A stretch of 37,757 bases of DNA from DASSKF01 sp035690725. Its GTDB lineage: Bacteria; Actinomycetota; Actinomycetes; Actinomycetales; Dermatophilaceae. A program made the translations under genes and the position numbers. Positions 23,265 through 30,425 of this stretch are shown in pieces. The DNA lies in NCBI GenBank assembly GCA_035690725.1, contig DASSKF010000173.1, positions 1 through 37,757 on the forward strand. The letters run 5' to 3'. Each line of letters starts with the position of its first letter. Within the stretch, counting starts at the first letter, position 1. Below the pieces are notes generated by a model that ran no database searches, was not told the origin of the DNA, and saw nothing but the letters and a program-made list of their open reading frames with translations.

Positions 23265-24268
23265 CCGGCCATCCCCTCCTCGGCCAGCACCCGGGCGAGG
23301 TAGCGCACCTCGCCGGCGTCGACGCCCTCCGGCAGCAGCGGCAGCTCGTAGGTGGGCCGTCCCAGCTCCAGGACCCGGTCGAGCTCCTGCTCCTCCAGCA
23401 GCGCCCGCGCCGCCAGGTCCTCCGCCTCGCGCCGCAGGCCGGTCACCATGGCCGGCCCGGCGCGCAGCCCGGCCGCCTTCAGGTCGCTCGCCAGGTCCTC
23501 GTCGCCGAGCTCGCCGGAGCCCCCTCCGGCGGTGGCCAGGGCGGCCTCGGCCTGGTCGTGGTCGCGGACCTGGTTGACGACGACCCCGCCGACGGGCAGC
23601 CGCTGCTCGCGCAGCTCGGCGACCGCGTCGATCGTCTCCTGCACCGGCATCTCCTCGGGCAGGGTCACCAGGTGGACCGCGCACCGGGAGGACCGCAGCA
23701 GACGGGTGATCGACTGCGCCTGCCGGTGGATCGGGCCCACCTTGGCGAGCCCGGCGACCTCCGTCCCGACGCCGAGGAACCGGCCGATCCGCCCCGTGGG
23801 CGGTGCGTCGAGCACCACCGCGTCGTGGACCGGTCCGCCGTGGCGGGACTTGGCCGCCTGCGCCCGGCGCGTGGCCTCGTAGACCTTGCCGATGAGCAGG
23901 ACGTCCCGCACGCCCGGGGCGATGGTCGTGGCGAAGTCGACGGCGCCGAACCGCTCCAGCACCCCTCCGGCCCGGCCGAGCTTGTAGAAGGACTGCAGGT
24001 ACTCCATCAGCGCTGCCTTCGCGTCGACCCCGAGCCCCCAGACCTCACCGCCCGAGGGGGTGCGGGTCAGGCGGACCTCGTGGTCGGGCAGCGGGTCGAC
24101 GTCCAGCAGCTGGGCGATGCCCTGCCGGCCCTCGACCTCCACGAGCAGCACCCGCTTGCCGTGCTCGGCCAGGGCCAAGGCGAGCGCGGAGGCGACGGTG
24201 GTCTTGCCCGTGCCCCCCTTGCCGGTGACGACGTGCAGCCGCACGTCCGGCCAGTCGCTGCTCGTCAT
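23261..24268 (-). CDS. ArsA/Get3-like ATPase, first subunit
   Basis: 335 residues from ATG 24268. A complete deviant Walker A GKGGTGKTTVASALA opens the protein; VEVEGRQGIAQLLD corresponds to switch I and AVVLDAPPTGRIGRFL to Walker B/switch II. The C-terminal half is helical. It starts a two-gene operon with the second ATPase (ATGA overlap) and has its own leaderless promoter that overlaps the stop of the upstream alpha/beta hydrolase gene. As in Get3, the fold suggests ATP-driven handling of hydrophobic or membrane clients, but no client is known here. Confidence 0.92.
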   Translation of the reverse strand: MTSSDWPDVRLHVVTGKGGTGKTTVASALALALAEHGKRVLLVEVEGRQGIAQLLDVDPLPDHEVRLTRTPSGGEVWGLGVDAKAALMEYLQSFYKLGRAGGVLERFGAVDFATTIAPGVRDVLLIGKVYEATRRAQAAKSRHGGPVHDAVVLDAPPTGRIGRFLGVGTEVAGLAKVGPIHRQAQSITRLLRSSRCAVHLVTLPEEMPVQETIDAVAELREQRLPVGGVVVNQVRDHDQAEAALATAGGGSGELGDEDLASDLKAAGLRAGPAMVTGLRREAEDLAARALLEEQELDRVLELGRPTYELPLLPEGVDAGEVRYLARVLAEEGMAG

Positions 24269-24274
24269 GGCGCG

Positions 24275-24280
24275 AGCCTA
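24275..24280 (-). promoter_or_regulatory. -10 box of leaderless ArsA-like gene
   Basis: Minus-strand TAGGCT is 6 nt before ATG 24268. Its TAG is also the stop codon of the alpha/beta hydrolase gene, so the ATPase pair can be transcribed on its own. Confidence 0.6.
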
Positions 24281-25189
24281 ATCGCCGCCGCTCGCCCGGC
24301 CCCCGGCGAGCGAGCCGACGGCCTCGAGCACGTGCCCGGACGCCGGGTGCTGCGGGTCCACCAGCTCGAAGTGACCGGCCCCGGGTATGCCGGTGAGCGG
24401 CACCTCCCTGCCCCGCCGCGCGCACGCGTCCCGGTAGGAGCGGCTGACGCCGACCGGCACGGCCTCGTCGAGGAGACCGTGCACGAGGTGGACCGGCGCC
24501 GGGGGAGGGGCCAGTCGGGCCGGGTCGGCGGCGGCGTACCGCTCGTCGAGGGCGCCGGCGAGGTCGGCCGGGGCCCGGTCGGCCGGCGGGCCCCCCAGCA
24601 GGGCCGGGGCGGCATCGTCGCCGAGGTGCAGCTCCGCGGTCAGGGTGAGGTCGACGCAGCCGGCCAGGGACACGGCGCCGGCGACACCGGCCCCCTCGAC
24701 CTGGTGCAGCAGCCAGACCGCGAGGTGGCCCCCCGCCGAGTGGCCGACGAGGACCGTGCGGTCCGGGAGCGCCGGGTCCCGGCGCACCGCCTCGAGCGCC
24801 GCCCGCACGTCGTCGAAGGTGCCGGTCCACCCGCCCCCGGCCATCCCGACCCGGCGGTACTCGACCACCGCCACGTGGAAACCGGCGCGGGCGAGGGCGG
24901 CGGCCTGTGGGGCCGCGTGGCCGCGGTCCCACGCCGCCTTCCAGAACCCGCCGTGCACCACGACCACCGTGGTCTCGACCTCTCCGCTGCCCTGTCTCGC
25001 GGCTCCTGCGACGTCGCCGCTGCCCTGTCTCGCGGCTCCTGCGACGTCGCCGCTGGGAGGCAGGCGCACGTCATACACCTGCGCGGGGTCCGGGCCGTAG
25101 GAGACGGTGCGGTCGGGCGGTGGCGCGGGGCGGTCGGCGGGCTCGGTGAGCAGGCTCGGACGGGGGCCGCGGGCGGCGTTCTGTACCAC
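24278..25189 (-). CDS. Alpha/beta hydrolase with in-frame 33-bp repeat insertion
   Basis: 303 residues from GTG 25189. The fold is shown by the oxyanion-hole motif HGGFW, nucleophile elbow VGHSAGGHLA (Ser), a probable acid in HGLLDEAVP and the histidine in GAGHFELVD. The HGGxW motif and length resemble BD-FAE/kynurenine-formamidase-like esterases; the true substrate is unknown. Between the first strands sits GDVAGAARQGS twice in a row, encoded by a 33-bp tandem repeat (24986-25056) with no counterpart expected in the fold. It lies upstream of the ArsA-like genes by 9 bp and is divergent from the DadA-like gene. Confidence 0.87.
   Translation of the reverse strand: MVQNAARGPRPSLLTEPADRPAPPPDRTVSYGPDPAQVYDVRLPPSGDVAGAARQGSGDVAGAARQGSGEVETTVVVVHGGFWKAAWDRGHAAPQAAALARAGFHVAVVEYRRVGMAGGGWTGTFDDVRAALEAVRRDPALPDRTVLVGHSAGGHLAVWLLHQVEGAGVAGAVSLAGCVDLTLTAELHLGDDAAPALLGGPPADRAPADLAGALDERYAAADPARLAPPPAPVHLVHGLLDEAVPVGVSRSYRDACARRGREVPLTGIPGAGHFELVDPQHPASGHVLEAVGSLAGGRASGGD
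24986..25056. repeat. 33-bp minisatellite, 2.1 identical copies, inside a gene
   Basis: Two perfect 33-bp copies (24986-25018, 25019-25051) and the first bases of a third. The + strand unit starts GCTGCCCTGTCTCGCGGCTC. It differs at only four positions from the 33-bp unit at 28798. Being a multiple of three it leaves the host frame open, and it is read here from the minus strand as GDVAGAARQGS. Confidence 0.9.
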
Positions 25190-25195
25190 GTCGAA

Positions 25196-25219
25196 AGGCT
25201 AGTGATGCGCTGGTAGCGT
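25196..25219. promoter_or_regulatory. Divergent -10 boxes for hydrolase and DadA-like genes
   Basis: Minus strand: TAGCCT (25201-25196), then 6 nt and GTG 25189, a leaderless arrangement. Plus strand: TAGCGT (25214-25219), with transcription expected near 25227. The two promoters are only 12 bp apart, so their -35 regions overlap and they probably compete. Confidence 0.5.
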
Positions 25220-25272
25220 CGCGCGCAGTGCGCGACAACGGGGTCGCGCGGGTGACAAGGAGCAGTGTGCCG

Positions 25273-26547
25273 ATGTCGTCGAGTCCGGTTCGGGCGGAGT
25301 CGGGTCAGGGCCCCGCCCACGTCGTCGTCGTGGGGGCCGGCATGGTGGGCCTGTCCACCGCCTGGTTCCTGCAGGAGCGCGGCGTGGAGGTGACCGTCCT
25401 CGACCGGTCCGGGGTCGCGGCCGGCTCCTCGTGGGGCAACGCGGGGTGGATCTCCCCGGGCCTCGCGATCCCGCTGGCCGAGCCGTCGGTGCTGCGCTAC
25501 GGCATGAAGGCGATGTTCGACCCGGACTCGCCGCTCTACGTGCCGCCGACGCCGGACCCGCAGCTGCTCGGGTTCATGCTCGGCTTCGCCCGCCGCTGCA
25601 CGATGAAGGAATGGCGCCGCGCAATGGCGACGTTCGTCCCGCTCAACGAGCAGGCGATCGGCGCCTACGACGTCCTCACCGACGGCGGCGTCGGCGCGCA
25701 GACGCACGAGGGCCCGATCATGGCCGCCTTCCGGCGCGCGGCGGACGCTGCCGCGCTCGAGCGCGAGATCGATCTGGTGCGCGAGGCCGGCCTGGACCTG
25801 GCGATCGAGTCGGTGGACAACGCGACGCTGCGCGCCGAGCTCCCGATCGTCTCGCCCTCGGTGGAGAAGGCCATCCGGATCGGCGGGCAGCGCTACATCA
25901 ACCCCGGCGAGTTCGTGGACGCGCTCGCCAAGTCCGTGGAGAACCGGGGCGCGCGGATGCTCCTCGGCTACAACGTCCGGGCGCTGCGGCACGGGCCCGG
26001 CGGGGTGACCGTCGAGATGGTCTCCGGGGAGCCGGTCCGCGGCGACGCGGTCGTCCTCGCCACGGGTGCCTGGCTGCCCGAGCTCGCGCGCCCGTACGGC
26101 GTGCGGGTGCGCCTCGTCGCCGGCCGCGGCTACTCGTTCAGCGTGCGGGTGGAGCACCCGCCGGTGCCGTCCCCCGTCTACTTCCCCCAGGAGCGGATCG
26201 CCTGCACGCCGGTCGGCGACCGACTGCGGATCGGCGGCACGATGGAGATCGGCGACGCCGACGACGTGCTGCACGTGGACCGGATCGACGCCATGGTGCG
26301 GGCGGCCCGGCCGCTGCTCACCGGCGTCGACATCGACGACCGCAAGGACGCCTGGGTCGGTGGGCGGCCGGTCACCGCCGACAACCTGCCACTCATCGGC
26401 CCGACCGACGCCCCGGGTGTCTGGACCGCCGGTGGGCACGGCATGTGGGGCATCACCCAGGGCCCGATCACCGGCAAGCTGCTCGCGGAGTACATGACGA
26501 GCGGCGTCGCGCCGACCGAGCTGCGGCCGTTCGACCCCACCCGCTGA
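25273..26547 (+). CDS. FAD-dependent oxidoreductase, D-amino-acid dehydrogenase (DadA)-like
   Basis: 424 residues from ATG 25273, which lies 10 nt after AAGGAG; GTG 25267 and a GTG at 25228 (8 nt after a -10 box) are alternatives. The FAD-binding start VVVVGAGMVGLSTAWFL is followed by AAGSSWGNAGWISPG, typical of DadA, then GEFVDALAKSVENRGA and VVLATGAWLPELA. The C-terminal GGRPVTADNLPLIGPT and GGHGMWGITQGPITGKLLAEY are also typical. The family oxidises D-amino acids (or related amines) to keto acids and passes electrons to the respiratory chain or oxygen. It is an insertion relative to the mycobacterial gene order, together with the hydrolase. Confidence 0.9.
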   Translation: MSSSPVRAESGQGPAHVVVVGAGMVGLSTAWFLQERGVEVTVLDRSGVAAGSSWGNAGWISPGLAIPLAEPSVLRYGMKAMFDPDSPLYVPPTPDPQLLGFMLGFARRCTMKEWRRAMATFVPLNEQAIGAYDVLTDGGVGAQTHEGPIMAAFRRAADAAALEREIDLVREAGLDLAIESVDNATLRAELPIVSPSVEKAIRIGGQRYINPGEFVDALAKSVENRGARMLLGYNVRALRHGPGGVTVEMVSGEPVRGDAVVLATGAWLPELARPYGVRVRLVAGRGYSFSVRVEHPPVPSPVYFPQERIACTPVGDRLRIGGTMEIGDADDVLHVDRIDAMVRAARPLLTGVDIDDRKDAWVGGRPVTADNLPLIGPTDAPGVWTAGGHGMWGITQGPITGKLLAEYMTSGVAPTELRPFDPTR

Positions 26548-26570
26548 CGTTCTCCTCCCCTCTCGCGGAC

Positions 26571-26680
26571 CTCGGGACTCTCCGCGCAATCTCGGGACTC
26601 TCCGCGCAAACTCGGGAGTTTGCCTCCCGCAAAGTCCCGAGGTGCGTGGGGAACTCCCGAGGTCTGCGGGACTGTCCCCA
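26571..26680. repeat. 20-bp-period inverted repeat array (first locus)
   Basis: Units start every 20 bp: 26571 (CTCGGGACTCTCCGCGCAAT), 26591, 26611, then the orientation flips and reverse-type units begin at 26631 (AAAGTCCCGAGGTGCGTGGG) and 26651. The two halves can pair into a long imperfect hairpin with its turn near 26611-26630. It fills most of the 170-bp gap after the DadA-like gene. The same unit occurs at 29551-29670. Confidence 0.85.
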
Positions 26681-26704
26681 GATCTCCGGCGTGGGGCCCA
26701 TCGC

Positions 26705-26710
26705 TAGAGT
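26705..26710 (+). promoter_or_regulatory. -10 box of leaderless DUF4177 gene
   Basis: TAGAGT is 7 nt before ATG 26718, and no Shine-Dalgarno is present. This is the clearest leaderless start in the window. Confidence 0.7.
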
Positions 26711-26717
26711 GCGCCGT

Positions 26718-26873
26718 ATGACGAAGTGGGAGTACGCAACCGTGCCGCTCATCGTGCACGCGACCAAGCAGATCCTCGACCAGTGGGGCGAGGACGGCTG
26801 GGAGCTCGTCCAGGTCGTTCCCGGCCCGGACGGCAGCAACCTGGTCGCCTACCTCAAGCGTCCCCGCGACTGA
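26718..26873 (+). CDS. DUF4177-type small protein
   Basis: 51 residues. The pattern KWEYATVPL at the start and WGEDGWELVQVVP in the middle is that of DUF4177 proteins. No function is known for this family. It is conserved immediately before the RidA-type gene in actinobacteria including mycobacteria (recalled as Rv3678A), and here is 17 bp upstream of it, so the two are co-transcribed. The leaderless promoter fixes the start. Confidence 0.85.
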   Translation: MTKWEYATVPLIVHATKQILDQWGEDGWELVQVVPGPDGSNLVAYLKRPRD

Positions 26874-26890
26874 CCAGGGAGGTCACCCGC

Positions 26891-27364
26891 ATGAGCACCG
26901 TCGAAGACCGACTGGCCGACCTCGGCCTGCAGGTTCCCGCCGTCACCGCGCCCGTCGCCGCCTACGTGCCGGCGCTGCGCAACGGCAACCTCGTGCACAC
27001 CTCCGGCCAGCTGCCGCTGACCGACGGCGAGCTGCCTGCCTCCGGCAAGGTCGGCGAGGGCGACGGCCTCGTCCCGCCGGAGCAGGCCAAGGAGCTGGCG
27101 CGGACCTGCGCGCTCAACGCGATCGCCGCGGTCAAGAGCGTCGTGGGGGACCTCGACACGGTGAGCCAGGTGGTCAAGGTCGTCGGCTTCGTCGCGAGCG
27201 ACCCGTCCTTCACCGGGCAGCCCGGCGTCGTCAACGGCGCCAGCGAGCTGCTCGGCAAGGCCTTCGGGGACGCCGGCGCCCACGCCCGCTCCGCGGTCGG
27301 CGTCGCGGTGCTGCCGATGAACGCGCCCGTCGAGGTGGAGATCGTCGTCGCCGTCGAGGACTGA
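26891..27364 (+). CDS. RidA/YjgF-family protein with conserved arginine
   Basis: 157 residues from ATG 26891, with GGGAGG 8 nt upstream. Rid features: LVHTSGQLPLTDGEL, the ARTCALNAIAAVKSVVGDLDTVSQVVKVVGFVAS core, and AHARSAVGVAVLPMNAPVEVEI, which keeps the substrate-binding arginine (A-R-S). This longer Rid type is widespread in actinobacteria and is distinct from the shorter one at 7459-7872, which lacks that arginine. Activity on reactive enamines/imines is plausible. Its stop is directly followed, in the same frame, by the NUDIX coding region. Confidence 0.92.
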   Translation: MSTVEDRLADLGLQVPAVTAPVAAYVPALRNGNLVHTSGQLPLTDGELPASGKVGEGDGLVPPEQAKELARTCALNAIAAVKSVVGDLDTVSQVVKVVGFVASDPSFTGQPGVVNGASELLGKAFGDAGAHARSAVGVAVLPMNAPVEVEIVVAVED

Positions 27365-27439
27365 GCCATCACCGCCGCGACGCGCGACTTCCCGGTCGGC
27401 CGGCTGGGGGAGCGCGCCGACGACTGGTTCGCCGGCAGG

Positions 27440-28225
27440 GTGACCGGCGTGGCCGCCCCGCGCCGCGCCTCGACCGTGCTGGTCGTGCGGGACGAGCCCG
27501 GCGACGGCGGGTCGCCGGTCCAGGTCTTCATGCTGCGGCGCGTGGCGACCATGGCGTTCGCCCCCCGCATGATGGTCTTCCCCGGTGGCGGCGTCGACCC
27601 CCGGGATGCCGATGCGGAACTGCCCTGGGCCGGGCCCGCCCCGCACCGGTGGGCCGGTGAGCTCGCCACGGACGAGTCGTCCGCCCGCGAGCTGGTGTCG
27701 GCCGCGGTGCGCGAGGTGTTCGAGGAGTGCGGCGTGCTGCTCGCCGGCCCGGACGAGCACACCGTCGTGGGCGACGTCAGCGGCCCGGAGTGGCAGGCCG
27801 AGCGGGAGCGGCTCCTGTCCAGGGAACAGTCCTTCGCCCAGCTGCTCATCCACCGGGGCCTGGTGCTCCGATCGGACCTGCTGCGCCCGCATGCGCACTG
27901 GATCACGCCCGAGTTCGAGCCGCGCCGCTACGACACCCACTTCTTCGTCGCGGTGCTGCCGGAGGGCCAGGTCGCCGACGACCTGAGCACCGAGGCGGAC
28001 CACGCCGCGTGGACCGACCCCGCCGAGCTCCTGCGCCAGCACGCCTCTGGCGACGCGCTGATGCTCCCCCCGACGATCGTGTCGGTGGAGCAGGTGGCCG
28101 CCGCACGCTCGGCCGCGCAGTTCCTCACCGAGCGGCCCCACCTCGAGCCGGTCATGCCGGAGCTGGCGCGCACCGACGCGGGCGTCATGCTGCGCTGCTC
28201 CCTCCCCTCGCCGGGGGCGCCGTGA
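27440..28225 (+). CDS. NUDIX hydrolase (NUDT19-like), start uncertain
   Basis: 261 residues if GTG 27440 is used. It shows FMLRRVATMAFAPRMMVFPGGGVD and the NUDIX-box half REVFEECGVLL with an insertion between its glycine and glutamate halves, as in NUDT19-like CoA/nucleotide diphosphatases. HWITPEFEPRRYDTHFFVA follows. The frame is open and coding-like from 27365: reading ITAATRDFPVGRLGERADDW at 27368. There the codon is ATC where an ATG would be ideal, three nt after the RidA stop, and no Shine-Dalgarno fits GTG 27440. Either ATC initiates, or a base change removed the original start. The stop overlaps the next gene by 4 bp. Confidence 0.85.
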   Translation: MTGVAAPRRASTVLVVRDEPGDGGSPVQVFMLRRVATMAFAPRMMVFPGGGVDPRDADAELPWAGPAPHRWAGELATDESSARELVSAAVREVFEECGVLLAGPDEHTVVGDVSGPEWQAERERLLSREQSFAQLLIHRGLVLRSDLLRPHAHWITPEFEPRRYDTHFFVAVLPEGQVADDLSTEADHAAWTDPAELLRQHASGDALMLPPTIVSVEQVAAARSAAQFLTERPHLEPVMPELARTDAGVMLRCSLPSPGAP

Positions 28226-29148
28226 CCACCACCGGTATGCCGACCGCCTGGGAGGGCGGTCCGGTCACCCCGCGTGCCACGTGCGTGCTGTGCCCGAACC
28301 CGAGCCCGATGACGCTGGACGGCACCAACACCTGGGTGCTGGCCGAGCCCGGTTCTGACCGGTGCGTGGTCGTCGACCCCGGCCCGCTGGACGAGAGCCA
28401 CCTGGCGCGGGTGCTGCGGCTGGTCGAGGACCGTGGCGCCCGGGTGGGGCTGACCCTGCTGACCCACCGGCACTGGGACCACGCCGAGTCGGCGCAGCGG
28501 TTCGCCGAGCTCACCGGTGCCCCGGTGCGGGCCATCGGCGACGGGCACGACGACCTGGCCGCCGGCGAGACGGTCCGGGCCGCCGGGCTCGAGGTGGGCG
28601 TCGTCGCGACGCCCGGGCACACCGGCGACTCCGTCTCGTTCCTGCTGCCCGCCGACGGGGCGCTGCTCACCGGGGACACGATCCTCGGCCGGGGCACGAC
28701 GGTGGTGGCGTGGCCCGATGGTGAGCTCGCGGCATACCTGCAGTCGCTGGAGCGGATCGAGCGGCTCACCGACCACGCGGCCGGCGGGGCAGCCTCCGCT
28801 GGCTCGTCTCGCGGCTCCTCCGACGTCGCCGCTGGCTCGTCTCGCGGCTCCTCCGACGTCGCCGCTGGCTCGTCTCGCGGCTCCTCCGACGTCGCCGCTG
28901 TCACGCAGATCCTGCCCGGGCACGGGCCGACGGTGCCCGACGCGGCAGGGACCGTGCGCTACTACCTCGAGCACCGGCAGGAACGCCTCGACCAAGTCCG
29001 TGCGGCGCTCGCGGCCGGCGCGGCGCAGGCCGACGACGTGGCCCACGCCGTCGTCGAGCGGGTCTACGCCGACGTGCCGCGCGAGGTGTGGCCGGCCGCG
29101 AGACTGAGCGTGCTGGCCCAGCTCGACTACCTGCGCGCCCGGGCCTGA
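28222..29148 (+). CDS. Metallo-beta-lactamase fold hydrolase with in-frame 33-bp repeats
   Basis: 308 residues from GTG 28222 (ATG 28237 is an alternative), overlapping the NUDIX stop by 4 bp. Metal ligands are complete: LTHRHWDHAES (HxHxDH), TPGHTGDS, GDTILG and LPGHGP. It resembles the LACTB2-like group, whose members include hydrolases and nucleases, and corresponds in position to Rv3677c next to crp in mycobacteria (from memory). Between residues about 190 and 226 the protein carries GSSRGSSDVAA three times, encoded by a 33-bp tandem repeat, in the loop just before the LPGHGP strand. The insertion lies outside all ligand motifs, so activity may survive. Confidence 0.9.
   Translation: MTTTGMPTAWEGGPVTPRATCVLCPNPSPMTLDGTNTWVLAEPGSDRCVVVDPGPLDESHLARVLRLVEDRGARVGLTLLTHRHWDHAESAQRFAELTGAPVRAIGDGHDDLAAGETVRAAGLEVGVVATPGHTGDSVSFLLPADGALLTGDTILGRGTTVVAWPDGELAAYLQSLERIERLTDHAAGGAASAGSSRGSSDVAAGSSRGSSDVAAGSSRGSSDVAAVTQILPGHGPTVPDAAGTVRYYLEHRQERLDQVRAALAAGAAQADDVAHAVVERVYADVPREVWPAARLSVLAQLDYLRARA
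28798..28900. repeat. 33-bp minisatellite, 3.1 identical copies, inside a gene
   Basis: Perfect copies at 28798-28830, 28831-28863 and 28864-28896, then a 4-bp start of another. The unit begins GCTGGCTCGTCTCGCGGCTC. It is the same element as at 24986 (29 of 33 bases identical) and in the same + strand direction, but the host gene here is on the + strand, so a different peptide results. Confidence 0.92.
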
Positions 29149-29217
29149 GGCTCCCGCGCTTGCGGCGCCACGCGCCCGGGAGGACGGTGGGGGAGGATCC
29201 GGCGCGAGGGAGATGAC

Positions 29218-29538
29218 GTGAGCGGTCGACGGGTGGTGGCGACGGTGCTGCTGGGAGTGGCGGCGAGCGGGCTGCTGGCGGGGTGCGCCCAGGAGGAGAA
29301 CAGCACCGGACCGTTCACGCCGACCCAGTCGGCGCAGTCACCGGGCTGGGTCAGCAGCGACAAGGCCGTGGCGATCGCGATCGACGAGTTCGGCGGGACG
29401 TTCGAGAGCGTCACCGAGCGGCCGGCGAAGGGCCAGCCGGCCTGGCAGGTCGCGTTGACCGGCACCGACGCGGGCAGCGACCTGGTCGTGTCGGTTGCCC
29501 AGAAGGACGGGACGATCCTCGGCCACCGCCCCCTCTGA
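29218..29538 (+). CDS. Small PepSY-like lipoprotein
   Basis: 106 residues from GTG 29218, preceded by GGGAG. The signal peptide ends with lipobox GLLAGC, so the protein should be lipid-anchored on the outer membrane face. The mature part (DKAVAIAIDEFGGTFESV, then a short beta-rich stretch ending DGTILGHRPL) resembles a single PepSY-type unit; PepSY domains inhibit peptidases or bind peptides. It lies 69 bp after the metallo-beta-lactamase gene and faces crp. The family assignment is tentative. Confidence 0.75.
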   Translation: MSGRRVVATVLLGVAASGLLAGCAQEENSTGPFTPTQSAQSPGWVSSDKAVAIAIDEFGGTFESVTERPAKGQPAWQVALTGTDAGSDLVVSVAQKDGTILGHRPL

Positions 29539-29550
29539 CGACCGCCGATC

Positions 29551-29670
29551 TCGAAACTTTGCGCGCAACCTCGGGAGAATGCGCGGCGAGAAGTCCCGAG
29601 GTTCCTCGCAAAGTCCCGAGGTCCGTGGGGAAGTCCCGAGGTTCGCGGGGAAGTCCGGAGGTTTGCGGAG
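29551..29670. repeat. 20-bp-period inverted repeat array (second locus)
   Basis: Four consecutive 20-bp units begin at 29591, 29611, 29631 and 29651 (AAGTCCCGAGGTCCGTGGGG and variants). Before them, 29551-29590 holds two diverged units in the opposite direction (AACCTCGGGAGAATGCGCGG). The array fills the gap between the convergent lipoprotein and crp genes and is clearly related to 26571-26680. Confidence 0.87.
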
Positions 29671-29687
29671 GGGGCGGGGCGGGCGGG

Positions 29688-30365
29688 TCAGCGGGCGCGG
29701 CGGCGCAGCCGCTCGACGTCGTGCAGCAGCACCGCGCGGGCCTCGAGCCGGAGCCAGCCCCGCGAGGCGAAGTCGGCAAGCGCCTTGTTCACCGTCTCCC
29801 GGGAGGCGCCCACGAGCTGGGCGAGCTCCTCCTGGGTGAGGTCGTGCGCGACGAGCAGGCCGCCGTCGACCGGGCGGCCGAACCGGTCGGCCAGGTCCAG
29901 CAGCGCCTTGGCGACCCGGCCGGGCACGTCGGTGAACACCAGGTCGGACAGGGTGTCGTTGGTCCGCCGCAGCCGCTTGGCGAGGGCGGCGAGCATGGTC
30001 GCGGCGACCTCCGGGTGACCACGCAGGAAGACCTGCAGGTCCTCGTTGCCGAGGGCCACCATGTCGGTGTCGGCGATGCCGGTCGCGGTGGTGCTCCGGG
30101 GGCCCGGGTCGAACAGGCTGAGCTCACCGAACATCTCACCGGGGCCGAGGATCGCCACGAGGTTCTCCCGCCCGTCCTTGGAGCGGCGACCGAGCTTGAT
30201 CTTGCCCTCGCCGATCACCCAGAGCCGGTCCCCGCGGTCCCCCTCGTGGAACAGTGCCTCGCCGCGGCCGAGGTGGGTGGGAGTCATCGACGCGAGCAGA
30301 TCGTCAGCGGCCCCGTCGTCGAGTGCGGCGAACAGGGGCGCTCTTCTCAGCACGTCGTTGTCCAC
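29688..30365 (-). CDS. crp: Crp/Fnr-family global regulator (Crp/GlxR type)
   Basis: 225 residues from GTG 30365. The cyclic-nucleotide domain has GEMFGELSLFDPGPRSTTAT, the phosphate-binding cassette of cAMP-binding members; the DNA-binding domain has LTQEELAQLVGASRETVNKALADFASRGW. These segments closely resemble mycobacterial Crp (Rv3676). Such proteins bind cAMP and TGTGA-N6-TCACA sites and control central metabolism, including acs. It is divergent from nth, as in mycobacteria; a weak -10 (CACACT) lies 7 nt before the GTG. Confidence 0.95.
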   Translation of the reverse strand: MDNDVLRRAPLFAALDDGAADDLLASMTPTHLGRGEALFHEGDRGDRLWVIGEGKIKLGRRSKDGRENLVAILGPGEMFGELSLFDPGPRSTTATGIADTDMVALGNEDLQVFLRGHPEVAATMLAALAKRLRRTNDTLSDLVFTDVPGRVAKALLDLADRFGRPVDGGLLVAHDLTQEELAQLVGASRETVNKALADFASRGWLRLEARAVLLHDVERLRRRAR

Positions 30366-30372
30366 GGCCGAC

Positions 30373-30419
30373 AGTGTGCCACGCCGACTCCGGGGACCGA
30401 CGGTGGCGACGTCTAGGCT
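30373..30419. promoter_or_regulatory. Divergent leaderless promoters for crp and nth
   Basis: Plus strand: TAGGCT (30414-30419) is 6 nt before GTG 30426 of nth. Minus strand: CACACT (30378-30373) is 7 nt before GTG 30365 of crp; this box is weak. Neither gene has a Shine-Dalgarno. Confidence 0.5.
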
Positions 30420-30425
30420 GGAGCC

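Noticed and set aside
22053..24268. Arsenite efflux pump (arsA) assignment
   Set aside because: Both proteins lack the metalloid-binding cysteines and there is no arsB, arsD or arsR nearby; the context matches the Get3-like pair beside whiB4.
28798..28900. Tandem repeats as a CRISPR array
   Set aside because: Copies abut without spacers and lie in frame within a gene; the 20-bp arrays at 26571 and 29551 also have no spacers, and no cas genes are present.
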